From positions 124,001-188,000 of the forward strand of contig NZ_LQXO02000006.1 in NCBI RefSeq assembly GCF_001639065.2: DNA of 64,000 bases, read 5' to 3'. Numbering within the stretch: the first letter of the stretch is position 1; each line of letters starts with the position of its first letter. The notes beneath the pieces are model-generated. The model did no database searches. It saw nothing but the letters and a program-made list of their open reading frames with translations, and was not told the DNA's origin. The translations under genes were made by a program, and so were the position numbers. Positions 1 through 7,729 of the stretch are shown here, in pieces. The stretch is from Vibrio barjaei (lineage in GTDB: Bacteria > Pseudomonadota > Gammaproteobacteria > Enterobacterales > Vibrionaceae).

Positions 1-503
1 TCTGCAATACCTGAAGTTATTCATTAATTGCTAATGTTCAATTTTCCGAAACTGATAATTGTCCAGAACCTTCACAGATGGCACTTAGAAACTCAGAAGT
101 ACCCCAAACCTTCTTACGGCCTGATAGCATGAGGCAACGTAATAACCCAATTATCCTAATCTAAAGACTGTCTATAGGTGTCAGTCCTTACGAAACAAAG
201 CGTTGGTTACCAGTAGCAGGTTGAAAGAGTTAGTGGCGAACTAGCAACAGAGTGGACCATAATACTTGATGAATTTAGCAAAGCGGTATATTCAATGTTA
301 CTTTCCGCACAAGCTCAAAATGAGAGAGTGGTTGTTTATGGAAGACATCGTTGTGGTGACTGCATGATAGAGATTCTATTCATCGCATAACACTAGTTGA
401 TTAACCGTCGCAAAACTAATGTTGATCTGTAGTTAAAAATACTGAATACATTGCCCTGAAGAGTATACTGTAGAACCTCACTACATCATATGGATAGATA
501 AAA
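1..503. other. Low-coding accessory DNA at window edge
   Basis: Apart from the remnant at 217-390 I see no intact gene. Positions 29-67 match 2501-2539 at 30 of 39 aligned bases, including an identical 11-mer TGCTAATGTTC at the start and TGTCCAGA at the end with the same internal spacing. The stretch therefore contains one half of a diverged direct repeat that flanks the duplicated cassettes. Confidence 0.4.
217..390 (+). pseudogene. Remnant of small exported-protein gene, copy A
   Basis: An open stretch of 57 codons with no start codon, entered directly from a stop at 214-216. It reads ...AVYSMLLSAQAQNERVVVYG..., then a Cys-x-x-Cys (CGDC), and stops at 388-390. The frame just upstream (about 178-216, reading GVSPYETKRWLPVAG) seems to continue the same protein, which suggests a frameshift. 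Its tail resembles a second remnant at 1390-1533, which reads LLTTALISKAKIDVQVSGCD. I do not recognise the family with certainty. The hydrophobic stretch, basic/polar linker and late Cys look like the C-terminus of a small secreted protein. It is not expected to be functional. Confidence 0.3.
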
Positions 504-1111
504 ATGACAGAGTTAATCAGTTTGGATATTCAAGGTGATTTTCTAGTGTATCTGGAAGGTACAGCATTGATATTAATGTTTACTACTGTTTCTTTGGCAG
601 GGCTAGCGTTCTCACCGATAAAAATTTGGAAACCTAGCACTAAACTATTAATTAAATTTATTGGTTCTACAATCTTCGCCTTTGTTGCTTTGTCGTGGGC
701 TGTTTACGAGCATACGCAGCTAGTGCGAAAGAAATTAGAAGCGTATTAAAGTCAAGTGAAATAGCAATCATTAATAATTCTGTAATTAATATTTCGAGGG
801 ACTTATCAGAAGATATAAAGGAACTTGCTATGAAAGCGACATTAGATACAAGCATCAGTAACCGAAGCGCGGCAAGAGATATTCGCCTTAGGTTATTGGT
901 TAAAAACGAGAACGAAAAGAGTTTTGTTATAACTGCTTCATATCAGACTAAGTCGAAGTGGTCGTTTTATGCTTCAAAAACTATTTCCCCATACTTTAAG
1001 GGGCGTTATTTTATAGGAAATGCTAATGATGAAGATAGAAGTTTATATAAAGCATATTGTATTATCAATGCTTGTGATAATTCCAGGTTTAGCAGGAGCT
1101 TTAACAATTGA
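504..1111 (+). pseudogene. Two-TM small protein gene, frameshifted (cassette copy A)
   Basis: The first part (504-749, 81 residues) has two hydrophobic segments (about residues 12-37 and 48-66), beginning MTELISLDIQ. The second part (open from about 695 in another frame, to 1111) continues with ...SSEIAIINNSVINISRDLSEDIKEL.... Together they match the layout of the intact gene at 1649-2152: a D-I-Q near the start, two membrane segments, a Lys-Pro between them, then an I-I-I/N-containing soluble domain. The simplest reading is one gene broken by a frameshift near 740-750. Its end also appears to have lost the stop codon that copy B has, so it runs into the next ORF. Function is unknown; the soluble domain follows the second TM segment. 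Confidence 0.5.
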
Positions 1112-1199
1112 TGGAGATAGTAGAGACTGGAGCAGATCATATGTCCAAAAAACTGTTTCAGCAGGAGCAGTACTTCCCCAAAAAAGTTCGCATCTTTAA
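1026..1199 (+). CDS. Short ORF: signal peptide plus TIDG motif (copy A)
   Basis: A 57-codon ORF starting at tandem ATGs (1026 and 1029) inside the 3' end of the preceding broken gene. It encodes a hydrophobic leader (VLSMLVIIPGLAGA) followed at once by LTIDGDSRDW and then a short unrelated tail. The T-I-D-G-x-x-x-D-W pattern just after a signal peptide is typical of the start of CBM9-like/DOMON-type extracellular domains. This is probably the 5' end of a truncated gene for an exported protein. The matching ORF at 2139-2255 has the same leader-plus-ITIDG layout and the same overlap with its upstream gene. Confidence 0.35.
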   Translation: MMKIEVYIKHIVLSMLVIIPGLAGALTIDGDSRDWSRSYVQKTVSAGAVLPQKSSHL

Positions 1200-1389
1200 T
1201 GTAAAAGTTACGAACTTTATTGTCAGAGTCTCAATCTACCAACACAGGTCAATTCTTGAATAAATCTGGAAAGGTACAAGAGAAACGGTACTTGAGACTT
1301 TTCCAGAAAAATCGATTTTTGGAACTAACTTTCCTAAAGTTACGTTGTACTAAAGAAAGGTGCTACAAAAGTAGCGGTTGATATTGTGA

Positions 1390-1533
1390 TTGAAACCGCT
1401 GGTGAGGAGATTCGTGGTTAGCAGTCGGACGGTTTTGAAATTATTGACGACTGCATTAATCTCTAAAGCAAAGATAGACGTGCAAGTATCTGGATGCGAC
1501 ATAGTGGGTGTGTACCTAAAAGAGAAGTACTGA
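1390..1533 (+). pseudogene. Remnant of small exported-protein gene, copy B
   Basis: Start-less open frame between stops at 1387-1389 and 1531-1533. It reads ...LKLLTTALISKAKIDVQVSGCDIVGVYLKEKY. The hydrophobic segment, charged linker and late Cys line up with the remnant at 217-390. It occupies the same place relative to the following two-TM gene, so each cassette seems to have carried this gene first. The rest of 1200-1648 shows no other supportable gene. Confidence 0.3.
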
Positions 1534-1648
1534 GAGATATGAGGTAGAAAATTTTGTCCCATTCATGGAGAAAGGATAAAAAACAGAAGAAAAATGAGCG
1601 TGCTTTTATTCGAAAAATACATGCAATAAATTGGGAAATATGACATAA

Positions 1649-2152
1649 ATGAGTATAAAAGATTATATCGATATTCAATACATTTGGGGGTTGATGCTAG
1701 TTTTCTCTTCTCCCTTACTAGTAGGATTAATATTTTTTATAAACAGAAGAGCAACTAAGCCTCTAAAAAAAACGTTGCTAATATTTATCCCTACTGCATC
1801 ACTCTGGTTATCTTTCTTTTTGTATGACAATTTTCTGATGCTTAAGGTAGAATCAGAAGTTAGAGAATATGCCTCTAATCCTTATGAAGAATACATTATC
1901 ATCAAAGATGGAAAGATTCAGAGTTCAGAAGCTTTAATCTATGCATTACGAAGTATGTCAACAAAATTCACAAACAAAACTTTTTCTTCTAGAATCAATG
2001 AAAGGACTTATAAAATAATAAGAGGTAGTCATTCTCTCACTTTAAGAGTTTTTGATTCATCATCTAGAGAATCGTTTTACTGGGTTGTGTACACAGTACC
2101 TGGAACAAATTATGAATACATAGGGAGAATCCAACCTAATGAAACTTATTAG
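1649..2152 (+). CDS. Hypothetical two-TM membrane protein (cassette copy B)
   Basis: 167 residues beginning MSIKDYIDIQ. There are two clear membrane segments (about residues 13-32 and 41-61), then a soluble domain with a VESEVREYASNPYEEYIIIKDG stretch and a C-terminal beta-rich region (HSLTLRVFDSSSRESFYWVVYT). I do not recognise a named family. The broken gene at 504-1111 is a paralogue. The last codons overlap the next start by 14 bases (2139-2152), so the two are probably translationally coupled. A GGGA sits 12 bases before the ATG, which is a weak ribosome site. AT-rich composition compared with genes to the right suggests acquired DNA. Confidence 0.55.
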   Translation: MSIKDYIDIQYIWGLMLVFSSPLLVGLIFFINRRATKPLKKTLLIFIPTASLWLSFFLYDNFLMLKVESEVREYASNPYEEYIIIKDGKIQSSEALIYALRSMSTKFTNKTFSSRINERTYKIIRGSHSLTLRVFDSSSRESFYWVVYTVPGTNYEYIGRIQPNETY

Positions 2153-2255
2153 TACTATACCAGCTGCTCTTATAGCTACCTCTTTTGGAGTGGGGGCGAT
2201 AACGATAGATGGGGAATTAGACGACTCGGGCATATTTCATAAATCAATCTTGTGA
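2139..2255 (+). CDS. Short ORF: signal peptide plus ITIDG motif (copy B)
   Basis: 38 codons overlapping the 3' end of the two-TM gene. A typical short signal peptide (MKLISTIPAALIATSFGVGA) is followed directly by ITIDGELDDSG and then a premature-looking end. ITIDGELDD is very close to the opening of CBM9-like domains (usual pattern I-x-I-D-G-x-L-D-D-W). The protein is probably the truncated start of an exported carbohydrate-binding or sensor-type protein. Its partner is the ORF at 1026-1199. Confidence 0.35.
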   Translation: MKLISTIPAALIATSFGVGAITIDGELDDSGIFHKSIL

Positions 2256-2680
2256 TGATTTTCTTCGATCTAAACTAGTTTTTTGGTGATTTCGGTACAG
2301 AAGCCACCTATACAGACAGGTAGCACTACCTTGGGGTGTAAGCAGTATAAGTTAGCATCTGTAGCACAGCGTCTTTAATTCGAGTACCTCGTTTTTAGTT
2401 GTAGGTAACGTGCGGGTTGGCCATCATTGTGAACCGCACCATTAGCTTTGGACACCAAGTTAAGCGTACGACTTTTCCATACTTTAACTAATTCATGAAG
2501 TGCTAATGTTCTAATTTCTGAAACACGTTTATGTCCAGATCCGTGCTGACCGTTCGGCTAGCTCGGATCTGCCCCAAAACGTTTCAGGAGCCATAATATA
2601 ACCCATAGGATTTGCTAATGAGGAACTGCCGAGGAATCCTCAGGAGTTGCAGAACTTGCAACAACGTCTTCACGCCCCAA

Positions 2681-2703
2681 TTGTCCAACAAGCTGTTGGA
2701 CAA
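2681..2703. repeat. Perfect 10-bp inverted repeat
   Basis: TTGTCCAACA, three-base loop AGC, then TGTTGGACAA. It is not followed by a T-run on either strand, so it is unlikely to be a simple terminator. It may be an operator or a recombination or folding site. It lies 16 bases after another small hairpin (2646-2662). Confidence 0.5.
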
Positions 2704-2916
2704 AACTCTAGTATCCAATTTTCCAAGAGGGTCTTGCACAATTACGACACAACTTGTTTCGAGAGTTATTTCTGCTACATTTCGAGCTATACCTAGCGAA
2801 ACAGTCCTTTCATCACAAACGATTGGACACATATTTTCTAATTTCGGAAATAATATACCTGCATCTATCATTTATGAACTCTAGAACGTTCTCCCCAGTG
2901 CTTGGTGACTTTTTAA

Positions 2917-2939
2917 CAAGCCCGTGTTAGGCGGGCTTG
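2917..2939 (-). terminator. Hairpin after outer-membrane protein gene
   Basis: CAAGCCCG, 7-base loop, CGGGCTTG, lying just beyond the stop of the reverse-strand gene that ends at 2947. The T-run is poor on both strands, so this may be a weak or Rho-assisted end. Confidence 0.45.
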
Positions 2940-2946
2940 AAACTAG

Positions 2947-3624
2947 CTAGAAACCAATTCGGTATGAGATTAGGGAGAGGTGATCCCCTTTGTCGTATTG
3001 ATAGGTATAAACCAAACTCTGGTTGTTATTAATCTGGTAACCGGCATCCGCGATAAGATCCCAGCTCCTAAAACTAGAGCGACGCCCATTGTCTTCTTTA
3101 AGATCATTGAAGCTATAAGTGTATTCTGGTGTAACACTAAACCAGGTGTTGTTTCTCGTGTTGTAAACCATACTTAGCGACAATAGCGTATAGTAAGCAG
3201 TGTTCGACATATGTTGATGTTCAAAAGAACCTAAGGCTAACTCTGGGACCAGTCGAACTTCTCTACTTAGGGGCACGTTTACATGCACGCCAAGTTCACC
3301 AGTGTTTGCGCGAATGTTTCTATTGTTGAAGTTGGAATCGTAGTTATAACCAATAAAATAGCCGACGCCTGTATTGTGGATGACGTTGAGTCTTAAGTTA
3401 TGATTGTCAAAGTTGTCGTCACTATGATACGTCCCCAATAGATTCCAGCGGTTATTAACCTGGCTAGTGAACTGCGCGCTCACGTCGAAATCATGACTGC
3501 CATAACCAACAGAAACACCATTATACAGTGCGTACGGGTTGGAGAAGTCGATATTTTTATTTGCTAAAGCTGAAGTAGAAAATAGAGTTGTTAAAATTGC
3601 AGCGATAGTGGTTACTTTTTTCAT
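2947..3624 (-). CDS. Outer-membrane beta-barrel protein
   Basis: 225 residues with a classic signal peptide (MKKVTTIAAILTTLFSTSALA, cleaved before NKNI). The rest alternates polar and aromatic residues in short strands and ends in ...SYRIGF, a terminal Phe, the BAM recognition signature of outer-membrane barrels. The size would fit an 8-10-stranded barrel. It is similar in style, but not clearly in sequence, to the barrel at 31683-32393. It sits alone, with a hairpin just downstream and about 200 bases of non-coding sequence upstream. The start is supported by the signal peptide; the ribosome site (AGAG) is modest. Function (porin, adhesin or assembly-related) cannot be told from the sequence. 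Confidence 0.75.
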   Translation of the reverse strand: MKKVTTIAAILTTLFSTSALANKNIDFSNPYALYNGVSVGYGSHDFDVSAQFTSQVNNRWNLLGTYHSDDNFDNHNLRLNVIHNTGVGYFIGYNYDSNFNNRNIRANTGELGVHVNVPLSREVRLVPELALGSFEHQHMSNTAYYTLLSLSMVYNTRNNTWFSVTPEYTYSFNDLKEDNGRRSSFRSWDLIADAGYQINNNQSLVYTYQYDKGDHLSLISYRIGF

Positions 3625-3827
3625 TGTTACTCTCTGTCTTAATCAGTGGTTAACGCATCCATGAATTCGTGAGCAATCCGTCGTTTGTGTGCCGTTTGAA
3701 TAACGCTACTTTATGTTTTGTGGTTGATGTTGCCGATGAATTAGAGAAATTCAAATTTGTAGCGAGTGATGGATATGAGAATCAGCCCCCACAACGGTGA
3801 AGACTGATGGTGTGCTGATATCAACCG

Positions 3828-5621
3828 TTATCGGACAATGATCTGCTCAAGATCGTTTAGGTCATCATGTAATGATGTAAATGCAATTTTGCCCAATAAC
3901 ATCAGATCCCAATCTTGCTTTGTTAACTCAAAAGTTCGGCCATTATTTGGCTGTTCAGTAATAGCCACTATGCCATTACGTAACGCGATAGCGTAGTGCT
4001 GGCCCTCCTCACTGAAGTTAAGGTTAAACTCTAAATGCTTGCCCTCCGCCAAACGTGTATCGACCATGAATCGTAAATACTGTACGTTGGCATGCAGTGG
4101 TGAGTTTTCGAGCTTCTCGGCAGTTACTCCGCCCAACATCTCACTTAGATCCTGGTAATGGTTTAGTGTTTCGCCAGCAAAACGTAATTTGCCTTCGTGG
4201 AGTAAGGCTTCAGAGATATAAAAACCTCGCGCATTGGCTGACGTGGTATGTTGACCCAGGGTACGGGCAGCATTGGCACGCAGGGTTTTGGCATCGCCTT
4301 CTAGAGCCCCCATATTTTGCAGCTGTGTTGTTAAGAACAAACTCCACTGGACGCTCGCGGTATCCTTTTGGGTTTGTGCATCTTTGATTTTGCTGATGAC
4401 CGCGTCAACGCCTCCCATCGCCTCAACCGTTTTTTGAGCCTGAATGCGTTTAGGGAGTGGGTTGATGTCATACACATCCCATCCCATCCAACCAATACGA
4501 GCGTTATAGACCTGCTTGGCAAAGCTCTCTACCTGACCATAGGTTTCGTTGTCGGCCCGAATGTCTGCAGGCAGATAAATCCACTCCGCTATTTGTTGCG
4601 CATCTTTGCCCATAGAGATACCACGGTAAGTTTGGTCATGGATAAGCTGCATACTGTCACGGAAAAACTCAATGGCTTGGCGAGCGTCATCGGCATTGAG
4701 ATGTGTGGGGCCATGTATGTCTACGTGCAGCTCAATGTCTCTGGCAAGTGCTAAATCGGCGGCTTCCACTAAACGCATAGGATCGCGGTAAATATCACCT
4801 CTCAGTGTATAAAGGTTAAACAGGCTGCCATTATTGACTGCGTTTGATACCAATAACTTGTGCGCAGGAAAGTAAAACGCCACAGAGTCCAACACATCGG
4901 TTTTACTTGGAAGAACCTCTACATTCAGCCCAGCGATAGTGTGAGTTTCAACCACATTGTCTTCAAAAGTGATGGTGGGCGGTAAGAACCCAGATTCTCC
5001 GGTGAGTTTATCTAACCCAAAGCCAAGTATGCTTGGGAAGGCATCTTGCCCCTCTGTTGGGTGCAGCATGCCAAACTGAATCGCCGCTCTGGTATTAAAA
5101 TTACCGCTCAAAACGCTAATACCGTTGTCTGCTTCAAGGTTAGCGACTAGATCTTGATGCCCATAGATTTGGGTTTCGTCATCCATCCACGCTTTGGTTC
5201 CGTGAACATAATGTGAATGGGTATACAAAATGGCGGTAACCGTAATCGATTGACCCACTTTATCTTCAAGTGCGGCGCGCTGCTCGGAGGCATACTGAAT
5301 ATTGTCACCAGTATCGACCACTATCCATCCATCGGGTGCATCCACAGCGATGATGTTGCCAATTCCCCAGCCGGCAATGCGATATACGTTGTCAGCCACT
5401 TGAGTGACCTGTTTTTGCTCGGCGTCCATATTGGAATTCACACTCGCCTGAGGAAGCGTGGTGATTGCGCCGTTTGCTGTGGTGACAAGCTCATGGTGCA
5501 AAGACATGCCGTATTGACTTGGGGCAACTGCCGGCGTGCCTGTGAAAGCTGCCGCAGTGCCTGTAATAGTAAGGCCTGTGATTGCCAGAGCGATCTTTTT
5601 GATTGAGTTGCGATATACCAT
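3828..5621 (-). CDS. Alkylsulfatase-like MBL-fold protein, exported
   Basis: 597 residues from the preferred ATG at 5621. That start has GAGGA nine bases upstream and gives a proper signal peptide (MVYRNSIKKIALAITGLTITGTAAA); the open frame extends upstream to 5684 without one. It has the three-part plan of SdsA1/BDS1 linear alkylsulfatases: a metallo-beta-lactamase domain (about 70-370), a dimerisation domain (about 380-460, with WMGWDVYDINPLPKR) and an SCP2-like C-terminal domain (about 480-597). The NLYTLRGDIYRDP motif is family-typical. The metal-binding motif reads HSHYVH (135-140) where HxHxDH is usual. The region expected to supply the two Glu ligands reads ...DVLDSVAFYFP...LVSNAVNN. 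Activity is therefore uncertain. It is divergent from the esterase at 5919, with a 297-base shared upstream region. Confidence 0.75.
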   Translation of the reverse strand: MVYRNSIKKIALAITGLTITGTAAAFTGTPAVAPSQYGMSLHHELVTTANGAITTLPQASVNSNMDAEQKQVTQVADNVYRIAGWGIGNIIAVDAPDGWIVVDTGDNIQYASEQRAALEDKVGQSITVTAILYTHSHYVHGTKAWMDDETQIYGHQDLVANLEADNGISVLSGNFNTRAAIQFGMLHPTEGQDAFPSILGFGLDKLTGESGFLPPTITFEDNVVETHTIAGLNVEVLPSKTDVLDSVAFYFPAHKLLVSNAVNNGSLFNLYTLRGDIYRDPMRLVEAADLALARDIELHVDIHGPTHLNADDARQAIEFFRDSMQLIHDQTYRGISMGKDAQQIAEWIYLPADIRADNETYGQVESFAKQVYNARIGWMGWDVYDINPLPKRIQAQKTVEAMGGVDAVISKIKDAQTQKDTASVQWSLFLTTQLQNMGALEGDAKTLRANAARTLGQHTTSANARGFYISEALLHEGKLRFAGETLNHYQDLSEMLGGVTAEKLENSPLHANVQYLRFMVDTRLAEGKHLEFNLNFSEEGQHYAIALRNGIVAITEQPNNGRTFELTKQDWDLMLLGKIAFTSLHDDLNDLEQIIVR

Positions 5622-5918
5622 TTCGTTTATTCCTCGTTTACGGGTGTATCGGGCGCCAATAGATTTGTGATCGCTTTGCTGCAATGTTAAATCGTGCGGC
5701 GTTAGATACGAATTAGAAGGGCTTTCCCCTTAGTTATGGTGAGAAAGTCTATGGAGAGGTGGGTGAAGATTCTACGAATTACAGTGATTCATTTTTGAAC
5801 AACGAAGAGGTGGAGTGATACGTCAAAAATGAATTTGTTCAATTCATGTTCAGGGCAAGTTCGGTGAGCTTAAATAGGCCTCAACAAAATGACTTTCGTA
5901 ACTATTTAAGGTGAACCA

Positions 5919-6965
5919 ATGAAAAAGAAAATTTTAGTCTCATTACTTGCTGCATACTCTGTTTCTACTCTTGCTATGACCAGCGATAAGCAAGTGATGT
6001 TGTCATCCAACCCGGTACCATTGACAACCGCGGTCAGCGAGGAGTTCTATCAGTTTTCAAGCAGTGTTCCTTCTCCAGATGTGGATGCGCTGCAAATCAA
6101 TATCCCTGCCACCAAAAGCGAGTGGCTCCAGTTTGTCGAATCCAAAGATACAGCAGCTCAGGAGAGAGCTCTGGGGCTCGCTGAGCATCTCGGCACAAGC
6201 ATTGAAAAAGGGGTCATTGCAGGTGTTGACGTTTATTGGCTAACGCCAAAGGTCGTTGCTCCAGATATGAAAGATAAGCTCTTTATCTCGGTTCAGGGAG
6301 GCGCGTATATGTTAAATAGTGGATACGCTTCTATTACTGAAGGGCTAGTTATTGCGACTCACTTACAAGTCCCTGTATTGGCGATAGATTATGGCAAAGC
6401 GCCAAACTTCCCGGCTCCCGCGGGTCGTAATGACATCGTCAATGTATGGAAAGAGCTCATCCAAGAACGCAGTGCAGAGAGCATGGTCATGGGAGGAACT
6501 TCTGCCGGAGCGACGCTCTCTGTATTGACGGTACAAGAACTCAATAAGCAGAACATTGAGATACCAGCCGCGTTATATATAGGAACCCCCTCGGTTGATA
6601 TGACAATGACGGGAGACAGCCGATATATCAATGAAGGCCTAGATCATGTACTAGGTAGCTGGCGTGGCCTGGCGGAATCTATGGTAGAACAGTATGTGGG
6701 TGAGCTAGAGCTCAGTGATCCTTTAGTTTCGCCAATCAATGGCAGCTTTGATAATTTTCCACCGAGTTATTTGATAACAGGCACACGTGATTTGCTGCTT
6801 AGCGATACGATCAGACTAGACAGAGAGTTAAAACGCGCAGGGGTGGCAACAGAACTGAACGTTTATGAAGGGCAGTCTCACGCCGATTACTTACTAGGCT
6901 TAGGCACACCAGAGTCAACGGAGCATTATCAGGCACTCAGTCGCTTTATGCGTACCTATTTATAG
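5919..6965 (+). CDS. Secreted alpha/beta-hydrolase (HSL-type esterase)
   Basis: 348 residues with a signal peptide (MKKKILVSLLAAYSVSTLA). The layout fits bacterial hormone-sensitive-lipase (family IV) esterases. The oxyanion-hole motif is QGGAY (126-130) in place of HGGG. The nucleophile elbow is GGTSAG with Ser195. The probable acid is Asp291 (TGTRDLLL) and the probable base His321 (GQSHADY). It probably hydrolyses short acyl esters in the periplasm or outside the cell. The start is supported by AAGGTG eight bases upstream. It is transcribed away from the alkylsulfatase-like gene, so the two may share control and handle related surfactant- or ester-like substrates; that link is inference. 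Confidence 0.8.
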   Translation: MKKKILVSLLAAYSVSTLAMTSDKQVMLSSNPVPLTTAVSEEFYQFSSSVPSPDVDALQINIPATKSEWLQFVESKDTAAQERALGLAEHLGTSIEKGVIAGVDVYWLTPKVVAPDMKDKLFISVQGGAYMLNSGYASITEGLVIATHLQVPVLAIDYGKAPNFPAPAGRNDIVNVWKELIQERSAESMVMGGTSAGATLSVLTVQELNKQNIEIPAALYIGTPSVDMTMTGDSRYINEGLDHVLGSWRGLAESMVEQYVGELELSDPLVSPINGSFDNFPPSYLITGTRDLLLSDTIRLDRELKRAGVATELNVYEGQSHADYLLGLGTPESTEHYQALSRFMRTYL

Positions 6966-7178
6966 CGAAGCGGCTAATTGCGTTCGGTAAAGGTATTTAA
7001 GCTTAGTCTCTGTTGATAGGTTTACGAAAAAGTTCAAATAGCAGTGAGAATACCAAGTTGCTCGCTGTTTTGCAGGGCCGCTGTGATGTTAGATATTGCA
7101 GCGTTTCCTCAGTAGCTTGCCATACAAGTGCACTAAGCATATTTAACCACTAGTGTTAACTTAACAAGGTAAATTCTG

Positions 7179-7544
7179 ATGACACACATCATATATCTAA
7201 ATGATCGCCCTTATCGTATATGTGACGTTGGGGAGGGTCGTTGCATCATGGTTATTTGTTCTGCTGAAAACGTTGCTGATCTTTATGAAGAGTATAATGG
7301 TAAGTATGAACGCGGTTGTCGGCTAATAGTAGTTGATGTATCACTTTCTAGTACCACCCTCGAGAAAGGTTTGACGAAAAAAACGATGGACGATTTGGTA
7401 AACGATATTCATCTCTTAGTCGATATATATTGGCTAGATGAAGTTTGGATTGAAGTAGAAAGTAAGGTGGGTATGCTTTGCGAAAAGATTAACGCAAAAC
7501 TACATGGGAGAATGAGGTTCTACCCGAAATTGCCAAATGAATGA
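7179..7544 (+). CDS. Hypothetical, possibly degenerate hydrolase-like
   Basis: 121 residues, no signal peptide. The order of elements hints at the N-terminal half of an alpha/beta-hydrolase: a beta pair (IIYLNDRPYRICDVGEGRCIMVI), a second strand (RLIVVDVSL), a helix with TMDDLVNDIHLLVD, then a strand reading DEVWIEVESKVGML where GxSxGG would normally be. The catalytic serine motif is absent and the protein ends there. It may be a non-catalytic or decayed relative; I cannot name it. The ATG is preceded by AAGGTAAATTCTG, an acceptable ribosome site. It stands alone between the esterase and the LysR gene. Confidence 0.45.
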   Translation: MTHIIYLNDRPYRICDVGEGRCIMVICSAENVADLYEEYNGKYERGCRLIVVDVSLSSTTLEKGLTKKTMDDLVNDIHLLVDIYWLDEVWIEVESKVGMLCEKINAKLHGRMRFYPKLPNE

Positions 7545-7729
7545 GTTTTATTAGTAATTTCACATCACACTGCATTGATTATAGCGTTTTTCAATCCGCA
7601 TAGAGTGACACCCACCTTAGTGTATAGTTTCTTATCCTTATAAGCAGCTTTAGATACTGATTGCTTCAATCATAAAATTGAACCATAGTGGAAGAGAGCA
7701 AAATATATTGTTTCCATAGTGGTGATTGA

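Larger units (their letters stand above)
2256..2946. other. 690-base gap with several short hairpins
   Basis: No convincing gene; the open frames on both strands at 2584-2884 lack recognisable protein features. Positions 2501-2539 are the right half of the diverged direct repeat. Two inverted repeats stand close together: GTTGCA/TGCAAC at 2646-2662 and a perfect 10-bp stem with a 3-base loop at 2681-2703. An imperfect pair GTGCGGGTT/AACC-GCAC lies near 2409-2438. Confidence 0.4.

Noticed and set aside
2400..2710. Integron attC-like sites
   Set aside because: Inverted repeats exist but the paired core motifs (GTTRRRY and RYYYAAC) at the right spacing were not found, and no cassette array follows.
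2584..2884. Overlapping open frames of about 90 codons on both strands
   Set aside because: No ribosome site, signal peptide, hydrophobic pattern or recognisable motif; the opposite strands are equally open and the stretch contains hairpins.
5622..5684. Longer N-terminus of the alkylsulfatase-like protein
   Set aside because: It would bury the signal peptide, and the strong GAGGA site belongs to the ATG at 5621.
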